From contig VWPU01008360.1 of the NCBI GenBank assembly GCA_013398955.1, forward strand, positions 1 to 64,000: 64,000 nt of DNA. Reading direction: 5' to 3'. Position numbers and translations under genes: made by a program. Shown one piece after another: positions 50,181 through 59,480 of this stretch. The notes beneath the pieces are model-generated. The model did no database searches, was not told the DNA's origin, and saw only the letters and a program-made list of their open reading frames with translations. This DNA comes from Callaeas wilsoni. Its lineage: Eukaryota; Chordata; Aves; Passeriformes; Callaeidae. Every line of letters starts with the position of its first letter. Position 1 is the stretch's first letter.

Positions 50181-50433
50181 NNNNNNNNNNNNNNNNNNNN
50201 NNNNNNNNNNNNNNNNNNNNNNNNNNNNNNNNNNNNNNNNNNNNNNNNNNNNNNNNNNNNNNNNNNNNNNNNNNNNNNNNNNNNNNNNNNNNNNNNNNNN
50301 NNNNNNNNNNNNNNNNNNNNNNNNNNNNNNNNNNNNNNNNNNNNNNNNNNNNNNNNNNNNNNNNNNNNNNNNNNNNNNNNNNNNNNNNNNNNNNNNNNNN
50401 NNNNNNNNNNNNNNNNNNNNNNNNNNNNNNNNN
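50181..50433. other. Assembly gap of 253 N inside minisatellite E
   Basis: A run of 253 undetermined bases. The same 11/12-bp repeat lies on both sides, so the gap is an unresolved part of the tandem array and its true length is uncertain. Confidence 0.99.
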
Positions 50434-50480
50434 TGGAGCTGCAGTGGAGCTGGCAGTGGAGCTGGCGGTGGAGCTGCCAG
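50434..50480 (+). repeat. Minisatellite E, right part
   Basis: Continues with TGGAGCTGCAGTGGAGCTGG units after the gap, then decays at about 50480 into unique GC-rich sequence. Confidence 0.95.
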
Positions 50481-52259
50481 GACAGGGCTGCTGGGGCACC
50501 CGATCCCCAGCCCAGCCACATTTCCAAGGAAAGCAGCAGGGATGGTGGGGGCAGCAACACTCAGGGCAGCAGCACTCTCCCAGTGACTGACAGGGCCAAG
50601 GAGCTGCGAGATCCTCTGAGCACTTCAGAGAAGATCCTTAACCTTGTAATTTTTTATTTTTATCTTTTTCAGGAGAGTCAGCATTATTTCCTTCATGGTC
50701 ACTGCTGAGCACTACATAAATCCATATCCACCCTGTGATTAATGGCCCTTTAGTACCAAAGGAAGGGGTTAGCTAAAACTTTTAATCACTGTCAAACTTC
50801 ATAATTTTCCCACTGTCTGTTCCTGTCTCCTGTGAAGCTTCTTCATGGTAAAACCTAATGAAAGCTGCCACTACATACTGGATGGACTTGGAATGAACTT
50901 CAGATGATACATATCATACCTATAGGCCACCCTTTCCATGTAGCTGCTGAAAACCAAGTGTCGCAGGCTGTCACGTATTTTAAAAGCGTGAGAAATCAGG
51001 TTCTGCCTGTTTCTGTTAATTGACTGGGTGAAAAAATGTAGTACAGGAATAGAAATTCAATAGTGGCCTAATGGCACAGGCAGTGAAGGTCATCTTCTTC
51101 TTCTGACTGCGCTAACTTGGTTCCTGGCTCATACAGCACTTGACGTCTCCTTCAGCTCGATCTTCACTCGCTCCTGTGTGGGAATCGCCTCAGGATGGAG
51201 TTTAGGTTTCGTAAAGCATGAAAATGCAAGAAATTGGAGTGAGTCCCGGGGCTGAGTTTTCACAGAGTGGCTGATCCCCAAACCCTGGAGGTCAGTGAGA
51301 AGCCGCTCCAGACACAGCCCCGGGCACAGCCCTGCCGTTCCGGGCTGGAGAGAGCCCTGTGAGCCCCGGGCCACCCTGCCACGGCCACCGGGGCAGAGGG
51401 CAGCAGCCACCCCGGGCAGCACAGCCTCGCGTGCGATGCCGCTGCGCATCCTCAGACACGGCCAGGCACGGATTTATCCTGCCTGACTTCAGACACCCTT
51501 TTGGCTGGGATGCCGGAATGGCCCTGAGGGCCCTCAGCGGGGAGAGCTGTGTGCAGCGAGCAGCTCAGAGCGGTTTGTTCTGCTCTTGTGCCCAGTGATG
51601 TGCACAGCACCAGGATGCCAGAGACAGGCGGCCTCAGGACGGTGCCTGAGCACTCGCAGGGGCTCCTGCCTTTGAATCTGGAGTCCCTCTGGCTTTCAAC
51701 CCTCATCCTCCACTCGGCTGCCAGAGGCATGGGATTGGGGCTGTTATTGCCTTAGACTTTCCCTTGGCATCCAAAGCCGTGCTCAGGGAAGCCAAGGATG
51801 CTGCAGCACAACTATTTAATTTGGAGCTTGGCCAGGCCGAGCCAGGTGATGGGAAGCCTCTCATTCTCACTAACAAATAACTGGCAATCACTTTTCAAGG
51901 GAAGGCAGTGTATGAAGGTTGCTGCTTTTTAGCAGTTTTGTTGTGAAATTTCTGGTTTCAGTTTAATTTTTTGCAATTTCCACCATTGGCCTTGCACTCA
52001 TTTTCAGGGAGCGAGCCAGAAAACCATAACTCTGTTATATGCCACACATTGAACTTATTCTTCTCTAAATAATTCCTTTTTGATGAAATGGCAAGGGCAG
52101 AATGTTTGCAAAGTCTTGTGAAGCTTCTAGGGTTTGTGGGTTTTTTAAAACTGTAGATAGAGACATGATTTCTATCACTGAGAAAATATTTGCTGAAACT
52201 CAAATTTGTGACCTCAAGTTTCCCAAACCTCACGCAATTCTTCATTTTCCAAAGCCTGT
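50481..52259. other. Unique noncoding sequence with a GC-rich patch
   Basis: About 51250-51750 is GC-rich with moderate CpG and short open frames on both strands. No domain is recognised. The flanks are AT-rich and unremarkable. Confidence 0.5.
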
Positions 52260-52770
52260 CTGATTGACTGGAAGTGTAAAGCCATTGTTCTAAAACTTTG
52301 TAATGACTCTAATTGCATTTTAATATTTGATGTGCTTTAAAATTGCAGAGAAAGTATTGACATCAATACTGAGCCTCATATAACTCTGCCATCCTTCACA
52401 ATACATGAACTGCCCTACAAGAGCATTTGTATGGTGACAACGAGAGCTGTAATTACCCGTGATCCGAGATGGACAGTGGTGACATGTTTTATTCAAAAGA
52501 CATGAATCATTAGTGCCTTTGCAACAGCCTGGAGAGAATGAGAATATTTATTAACTGTACAAGACTAATGATTGCTCTCACAGGCTTTCATTGGTGCCAG
52601 TTCAGGTCAAATCTGTGTGTGGACAGTAAGGAGACACAGCCAGTCATAAATACAGAGAAAGCTACAATAAAACCTGGAACAGCGTATCAATAAACCATGC
52701 ACAATTTAAATTTAGCCTCGTTGTCTTGGAGCTCTGTAACGATGTTCGCTGAGTAATGGTGGCGTGTGTG
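52260..52770. promoter_or_regulatory. Candidate conserved noncoding element
   Basis: About 500 bp with no repeats, no long open frame and even composition. It contains GAGCTGTAATTACCCGTGA (TAATTA homeodomain core), ATGAATCATTAGTGCC, TACAAGACTAATGATTGC and TTTCATTGGTGCC. The density of TAAT/ATTA and CATTAG/CTAATG words resembles developmental enhancers. It is one of the two most convincing candidates by eye. I cannot verify conservation. Confidence 0.3.
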
Positions 52771-53799
52771 TTCATATAGATGCTGAACACAAATGTCCAG
52801 AGCCCTTCCTGCAGTCAGATATTACCCTTTGCACATCCCCAAAGAGTTAACATAGATGTTTGGCATTCTGGCTTTGAGCAGCACTGCACTGAGGGCTGGT
52901 GTTTTCTGGCTGGACACGCAGGGTAAGGAGGGTTGTTTCTGTTCCCTGCCTGATGTATGCAGGGGCTGGTGTCCGGGTTAGTACAAGGGGAAGTTTGCAG
53001 TGAAGAGGCTGCAGGTGGGTGGACAAATGCAGATCTGCTCTGAAAACCTGAGATGTTTTATCTTATTGAAGACCACTTCATGAGATTGAAAGGCAACATT
53101 TTTCCTGTATGAGTGAGGTGCATGACGTGCACTCACACCCATGAGGCTGTTTGAATGATACTGGAGTGCACCTGTGACTGGCAGCTCCCCTCGTGCTGCC
53201 AGTGACAGAAACACCCTGGTGTTAAATCCCAGAGCTATTCAAGCACTGTGACCTTCTTTTCTTGAAAACTTCATTGCATTAAGGTGGTACCAGTAAAACT
53301 GTAATATTTCAAAGACCCCGAAAAGTGGCTTGAAAGGAAGTTAAGGGAATATATTTAGGCTGTGCTTTGTCATTTCTAGTGGAGCTCTTAGAACAAGGCA
53401 TTGCTGAAGTACATGCAGCAGTTAAATACACACAGCTGCTGCCTAAAAGGAGAATTAACTCCATCCCAGCCAAAGCTAGGACAGTGTGTCTAGGAGGAGT
53501 GTGTTCCCATGGCATCTGAGGGCTGTGCTGTGGGACTGGTCAGGGATGGCAGAAGGGAACATCCCCCAGGTGCTCCAAGCTGGGTCAGCCTGGCATTGCC
53601 TTCTACTGCTTCAGCCCGAACAACCGACAAGGATGGCATGTGGGCATTGGGGCAGCCAAATAATCTCCTTCCAGACGTTTTTATGTACAATTCCACGGGC
53701 TTAGGACCAAATTCATTAATTGTTTGGTTTTGTACGACTGTGTTTGTAGCAAGAAAAAAGAAAAAAGAAGTCACTATTGCTCATGTAAGTGGTCTGGGG
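52771..53799. other. Unique noncoding sequence
   Basis: Short frames only; the longest on plus (53509-53898, 129 codons) has no recognisable domain. No repeats found. Confidence 0.5.
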
Positions 53800-54130
53800 G
53801 CTGCAAGGGACCCCCGGATAGGCAGCTCGCCCTCGGGCCCCCCATCCCATGCCCTCCGTCCTCATCCCGCAGCCCAGCAATGCCTGCACGCTGTGTGAGG
53901 CTCGGCTTTGCCCTGCAGAGGAGGAGGAGGAGGCTCGGGGGTGTCTTTGAAGGCAGGATCAAAGCAGCGAGGAGCTGTTCACTCCTTTGATTCCTTAATG
54001 GGCACTTTTTGTGCTCGCTGCGCTCCTGCCTGGCTGTCGCACCACGGAGCGCTCAGGCTCTGAAAGCTTTCCCGGCTTCAAAGCCCCTCGCTGCCAGCCC
54101 GTTCCTTGTCCCACTGGGCTCTCCCTCGTG
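53800..54130. promoter_or_regulatory. GC-rich segment with three clustered TCF/LEF-type sites
   Basis: The CpG-containing segment encloses CTTTGAA at 53945-53951, GATCAAAGC at 53957-53965 and CCTTTGATT at 53984-53992. The last two fit the TCF/LEF core (WWCAAAG) well, one in each orientation. A short GAGGAG run precedes them. Taken together this could be a Wnt-responsive element or promoter-proximal region. No transcript is visible. Confidence 0.28.
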
Positions 54131-54421
54131 CTCATGGAGGGACATTTCAGCTGTCCCCCGAGCCATGAGCCATCCTCGGGCCGCACCACGCCTTGTGCTG
54201 GCCCTTCCAGAGTACCACAGGCAGGGCTGGCATGGGGGACAGAGGGGATCCCCAACTGTCCAGCCTCAGGCTGACCCTTCCCATCTCCCTTTGGAGAGCA
54301 CAAACGGCCTTTGTTCAAAGGTTTGGAAACCCCTTCTTGGAACATGCAGAGGAACCAGCCCTGTATATTAGTACACTGGCACGCTGGCCGGGCTGAGAGG
54401 GCAGCAGCTTGTCCAGGAGTG
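54131..54421. other. GC-rich flank of minisatellite F
   Basis: Mixed GC-rich sequence with short overlapping frames on both strands and no recognisable product. It runs directly into the first copy of the 59-bp repeat. Confidence 0.5.
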
Positions 54422-54833
54422 CCCAACACAAAGGGAGAACACCCCGTGGCACCTCGGTGCCTCGCTAGCCAGCCTCCCAGCCCAACACAAAGGGAGAACA
54501 CCCCGGGGCACCTCGGTGCCTCGCTAGCCAGCCTCCCAGCCCAACACAAAGGGAGAACACCCCGGGGCACCTCGGTGCCTCGCTAGCCAGCCTCCCAGCC
54601 CAACACAAAGGGAGAACACCCCGGGGCACCTCGGTGCCTCGCTAGCCAGCCTCCCAGCCCAACACAAAGGGAGAACACCCCGGGGCACCTCGGTGCCTCG
54701 CTAGCCAGCCTCCCAGCCCAACACAAAGGGAGAACACCCCGGGGCACCTCGGTGCCTCGCTAGCCAGCCTCCCAGCCCAACACAAAGGGAGAGCACCCCG
54801 GGGCACCTCGGTGCCTCACTAGCCGCCTCCCAG
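54422..54833 (+). repeat. Minisatellite F: seven copies of a 59-bp unit
   Basis: CCCAACACAAAGGGAGAACA starts at 54422, 54481, 54540, 54599, 54658 and 54717. A seventh copy starts at 54776 with AGAGCA in place of AGAACA. Copies 2-6 look identical. The first has CCGTGG instead of CCGGGG, and the last has one deletion and CTCACTAG for CTCGCTAG. Each unit holds the dyad GGCACC-TC-GGTGCC and a CCCCGGGG palindrome. 59 is not a multiple of three, so the ORFs crossing it are artefacts. The near-identity of the inner copies indicates recent expansion or homogenisation. Confidence 0.98.
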
Positions 54834-55060
54834 CCCTGCGGTGGAGGGCACGGAGCCCAGCGTGCCTGGGGCTGATCGATAGCCCAGGTGTGAGCAGAAA
54901 CAAATGAGCAGAGGAGGCTCCTTCGGCCGGTGTTCCAAGGGTTTATTGTAGGAGCTCCCTCCAAGGGGACCGGATGCGAAGAGGACAAGATAAGAGACTG
55001 AGGGGCTTTAGAGGGACACAGGGAAAGGGGTGAGGATGGCATAGCAGGGACCTATAGGGA
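54834..55060 (-). other. Minus-strand poly(A)-signal block: possible retroelement LTR R/U5 or noncoding terminal exon
   Basis: On the minus strand a good acceptor-like sequence (polypyrimidine tract, then CCCTATAG, boundary near 55051) is followed about 105 nt later by AATAAA (54942-54947). A GT/CT-rich stretch lies downstream. That fits either a short terminal exon or the U3-R-U5 order of an endogenous retroviral LTR, with minisatellite F just beyond it. A GTAACC donor-like site at about 55098 is too close to the acceptor to pair with it. I do not recognise the LTR family and see no clear TG...CA boundaries. Confidence 0.3.
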
Positions 55061-57644
55061 GAAGAGAAAGGCGGGACAGGTCTGGTTACCTTTCCTCAGG
55101 AGATACAAGGGATATCTGTCCACTGTCACTCAGACAGACCGAGCCCACATCAGATCCCAGGAATTCAATGGCAGAAGCCATCCTCACAGAAGGGGTTTTA
55201 CTCTTTGGAACCAGCCCACCAAACCTCCTTTTCTGGGCTCTGTGGCCCCCTGGTTATTCTTGTGTTTGGTTCATTCACCACAACAAACAGCCCTGCTCCT
55301 GCCACAGCTCTTGACTGTGAGGGGAAAAGACAGCACAGTTCCTATCCATTGGTCAGCTCCTCTTTTATTTTGGGTGCTTTGGGGATCGGGGGTATCTGAT
55401 GTTTAAGGTCTTTTTGTGGTGATAATTTCCTTGACTTACCAGTGTGTGAGGAACTTCACTGGGAAAAAAAATGGCTTTAAAGGCAAACAAACAAATAAAC
55501 CATCTGATATCATAAACTGAAAATTCAGATCAGCTGAATATTTTTGTTGAAAGAATTTTCTACTAGCAGTTGCTATTTTATTTTTCTTATTTTTCCACTG
55601 GAATTTGCAGTGGAAAAAAGCTCTACAAAATGAAAAGCATTGAAATGAATGTTTCTGCATGTAACCTACTCAGAATATTCGATTTTTAATGCAGAATTTG
55701 CCTTTTCAAAGCACCGTAATTTTATTTTCAAATTAATTTAATTTCTTATGTCTGACAAATTCGTATTATTTATTTACCTGTCAGTAATGATATACCACAA
55801 ACTCATACTGATTTTTGGTAAAAAAAGACATCAAAAAAACCCATCAGTGTTTGAAAGTAAGAATAAAAATCTGGTTTAAAGCATATTTTTGAAACAAATT
55901 TTGAAATATGAGTGTCTAAGTTTGAAATGCAAAGTCAGTTTGAATGACTAACTCCATCCAACATTTTCACAGCACAGCTTTCTTCCTTTCAGCAGGGCGA
56001 ACAGGCGCCACAGCTGACATGAGAGGGAAGTAGAAAATTCTCCAAAGAATAACATTTTAATTCATCTTGAAATAAACATTGAGGGTCTGTGACTGATTCC
56101 TGTAAAGGTAGTGAAAAAAAAATACCATACAGAAGATGAACAGAAGCAGTAAAAGCCATCTATTGCAATGTATCATGATGCTGTTACATTGCTATCTGCC
56201 AACCAGCAAGTAAAAATTCTTCCTATGACAAAATTGTAAATGCCACAATAACACCATATTTTCTGCTTTGTTTCTTGGAGGGAAAAAAAAAAGTGTAAAC
56301 TTGGGAATAATATATATATAAAAAAACCCAAAACCTTACAAGCTGGAGATTTGTATAAAATTCTGGGAGGGGAGCCTGGAGCTGCCCCATTTCCTCGGGG
56401 TCAGTCTTAAGGATTACTTGGCTGGCCAGGGTAGTTTTAATATGTAGAATTTTTTCCTTTTTCACAGAATCATTCTGATGTACTGATCACTCACCTGTTG
56501 GGTCTAATGCTTCATGATTGCCTGGAGCACGATGGGAGCACTGTTTTGCTAAAAAATACACTCCTAATCAGTCCTGTTTGTTAAGCAGATTTGCATATCC
56601 TGACTGAAGAACTGCACATCAGCTTTGGAAAAATTGTAAGGAAAACAAGCTTTTTGTATCTCAGTTATTACCAACTCCTGTAGCTGTGGAAGGTGGAAAG
56701 AGCTGAAACATCAGCTCGTGGCTCTGTCTTGCTTAGTAACTGCTTTTGAGATGTTGTGTCAGAACCTTAGTGTCATCTGAATCCAATTCTCTGAATTTAA
56801 TTGATATAAACACGATAAAAAAACGTTCAGACACACATGAGGAGGCAGGAGGGATGGTGGGTAGCCCTGGATGGGTTGCAAGGCCATCGAGTCTTTGTGC
56901 TGAGTAGTGAGAATAGCACTCAGGAGCAGGTCATTGCCAAGTGTCCCTCTCAGAGGTGCATCCTGCTTTGTGTGGAGGCGGAGCACAGCAGCAACACAGT
57001 GATACACAATAAATAATGTGCAAGTGCAGTGTAAATGGAGGATGACATGTTAGGGCTGTGCAGCTATAAAAGGATTTCTTTCTCATGAAAGAGAGGCTTT
57101 GGGGGTTCAGTTCGTTGCTGGGCTTATGGCTAACCACATGCTGAAGAATTTACGTAAGGCTGCCTTTTTTTCAGGAGGCTGGATCCACGTGTCCTCAAAC
57201 CTCATCCACTACAGGGGTGCAGCAGCATCACTCGGCATCGGTACAGCGGTTTGGCCAGTCTGTTCTTCCAGGAGGAACAGCTCTGGGGATGCACAGCCTC
57301 CACCTTTCTCAAAATTAAAGGCAAAAAAGCTCAAATGGTATTTTCAAACAATGGCAGTCTCCATCTTCCCTGGTTTGTGTAAAACCCTCACAGACACAGG
57401 AGCAGGGAACAGGTGAAACCGGGATCCCGCTCTGACTCAGCCGCTCTCGCTGCCTTCAATGCTGTTGCCATCTGCCTGCTGCTGGAAGCACCCTGCACCC
57501 AGACAGCTTCTCATTGCATAACATATTCCCCCAGAAAGTTTGACAACATCCCTTGGCTTCTAAAAACAGCACCATCTCTACATTCCTTGCAAAAAAGTGG
57601 ATGGTACATGGATGCAACGAGCTCCACCTGCGCTCTCTGCGCTG
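55061..57644. other. AT-rich unique noncoding sequence
   Basis: No recognisable coding sequence. A short (TA)n run sits at 56309-56320. A TATA-like word CTATAAAAGG at about 57064 has no supported transcript. Frames at 57099-57416 and 57413-57796 (105 and 127 codons) are unrecognised. Confidence 0.5.
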
Positions 57645-57676
57645 CTGCACTACTGCACTGCTGCACTGCTGCACTG
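57645..57676 (+). repeat. 8-bp microsatellite, (CTGCACTG)4
   Basis: CTGCACTA, then three CTGCACTG copies, run head to tail from 57645 to 57676. The CTG-rich run explains the Cys/His/Leu-rich local translation. Confidence 0.92.
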
Positions 57677-57997
57677 CGGCTCCTGCTGGGACACCAAACC
57701 CCACCTCTGCCCAAACACGCTGCTCAGGCCACCCCAGCTCCTGCAGCCTGCCAGGGCTTACTGGGGACAGAGCTGAGGCTCCCTGGGGAGGGCTAAAACC
57801 TATTGAAATAGGGATGCTAAAGGTATCAGCAGGAAAGGGGTGTGAGTGTAATCTTCTGTTCTCTTTAAGAGAGACCATTGACCTAAAATTTGTATTGTTT
57901 CAGCTGACCATACAGGTTTCTAAAACAGTTTCAGACTTGCCTAATATTTGCCTTCAACCTGAGCAGAATATTTTAGTCTGCTTTCATAGTACTTAGA
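57677..57997. other. Unique noncoding sequence
   Basis: GC-rich for about 100 bp, then AT-rich up to the CR1 boundary. The 147-codon plus frame 57553-57996 crosses the microsatellite and shows no domain. Confidence 0.5.
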
Positions 57998-58360
57998 GAC
58001 TCAAAGAATCGATACCATCCAGTCCAAGCACCTACTCAGCACCACCATAATCACCCTTACATCACATCCCCAAGTGCCACATCCAGAGGCCTCCTGAGCA
58101 CTTCCAGAGACAGAGACTTCACCACCTCCCTGGGCAACTTATTCCAGTGCCTCACCACTCTTTCAGTGAAATGTTTTTTCAGACATCTAATCAGAACCTC
58201 TCTTGGTGCAACTTGAGGCCGTTTTCTCTCTTCCTTTCACTTGGAACAATGCAGAAGAGACCAACCCCCACCTGGCTACAACCTTCTTTCACGTAGTTCT
58301 ATAGAGCAATGAGGTCCCTCCTGAGCCTTCTCATCTCCAAACTAAAAAAATCCAGTTAAG
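57998..58360 (-). mobile_element. CR1 LINE, 5'-truncated 3' end, older subfamily
   Basis: Minus-strand CR1 3' end of about 360 bp, diverged from the copy at 13881-14105. Diagnostic words on plus include ACCATCCAGTCCAAGCACC, CCTCCCTGGGCAACTTATTC, AGTGCCTCACCACTCTTTCA and GAGGTCCCTCCTGAGCCTTC. The terminal octamer near 58000 is degraded. It extends further 5' into the element than the first copy but keeps no intact coding sequence. Higher divergence suggests an older insertion. Confidence 0.9.
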
Positions 58361-58819
58361 TTCTTTTTAACCATCTTCTTAACATTTAGGTAAATGTCAA
58401 GGTATTTTATGCTCAATAATTTGAAGAATTGAAATTATTCACTTTGAAAATACATAAATGGAACTTTTAAGACAGTTCCAAAAGCGTGGCTGACTATTAT
58501 TTCTACTGAACCTAAGACTGAATACTTCCTCACCTGGAAATCTAGTTCAGCTCCCTTTCCCTACCTGTTCTCCTTTTTCCTTTAAGAAAAGAAATTGGAG
58601 TCGTCAAATTCGTCAAAATATATTCATTGCCCTGCTTCTGTACGTCAAATTCATTTCCACAGATGATTTTTTTCTTTTCCTCATAGTTTTACCCCAAAAC
58701 CCCAAAAGGGGGAGAAAGCATTCAGATGATCTTTTGGTGCTCCTGTCTGGGAGGGATCCTGTCTGCTGTCTGATGGATCCCTAAGCCCTGGCAAAGCTCT
58801 CTGGACTGTGCTTTCCTGG
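58361..58819. other. Unique noncoding sequence
   Basis: AT-rich sequence after the CR1 fragment, with no open frames of note and no repeats. Confidence 0.55.
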
Positions 58820-59480
58820 GGCACGGTGTGATTGTGGCTGTGTCCATCACGGGCCGTGTTCTGCGTGCCTCCCCGAGCCGCTGCCAAGCGCCTGCCGTGC
58901 TCCTGTGGCCGTGCATGCCCGAGCTCAGAGTGTCGGGGAATGCTTCAGTGGTCGGTGGATCGCGGGGCCCTGGGGGCTGCGGGTTCTGCTGGCAGCCCGG
59001 GATGGATTCCCCAGCATCCGCTCGCTCCCGCTGCTCTGGGAGCTCCGTGTCCGCTCCTGGCACAGCCAGGTCGCTGCCAGCCCTGGTGTGGCATCGCTGC
59101 CAGCCAGGAGAGGGGACCCTGAGGGGACTCTGCCGGGCAGCTCGGTGACACCTTTGCCCCCGGCAGTGGCTGATGCTCCTGCACCTGTCCCAGAGGGCTG
59201 AGGGCACTGTGACCCCCTCCCCATGGCCTGGCCTTTCTCCTCACCCCCCTCGCATTCTCGATCAGGCAGAACGGCCACGAGTGTCAGAGAACAAATGGCC
59301 TCCTTGTCATTCTGGAGAAGTGCCTGTTCCTGCAGCCCAAAGAGGGGAAGAGCACGGCTGTGGCCATGCCCGCCCCGTGTGTCACACCTGCTGCTCTGGG
59401 ATCCCACAGCCAGTGCCCTCCCCAGGCACCCGCACAGCCACCACTGCTTCTTGGCAGGTCATTCCATTCCGGGCTTCTTC
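58820..59480. promoter_or_regulatory. Orphan CpG-rich patch
   Basis: GC-rich sequence with frequent CpG, densest at about 58850-59130. Frames are open on both strands (up to 161 codons on minus) without a recognisable domain, as expected for GC-rich DNA. It resembles a small CpG island without an assigned transcript. There is no TATA box or clear exon, so promoter function is a guess. Confidence 0.3.

Noticed and set aside
49651..50708. Ala/Pro/Leu- and Gly/Ser/Ala-rich ORFs across the gap
   Set aside because: They depend on reading through 253 undetermined bases and on an 11/12-bp repeat that shifts frame.
55098..55180. 31-codon minus-strand micro-ORF ending in a GTAACC donor-like site
   Set aside because: It is very short, unrecognised, and only about 45 bp from the next acceptor, too close for an intron.
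57060..57080. TATA-box-like CTATAAAAGG
   Set aside because: A single motif in AT-rich DNA with no exon, initiator or recognisable ORF downstream.
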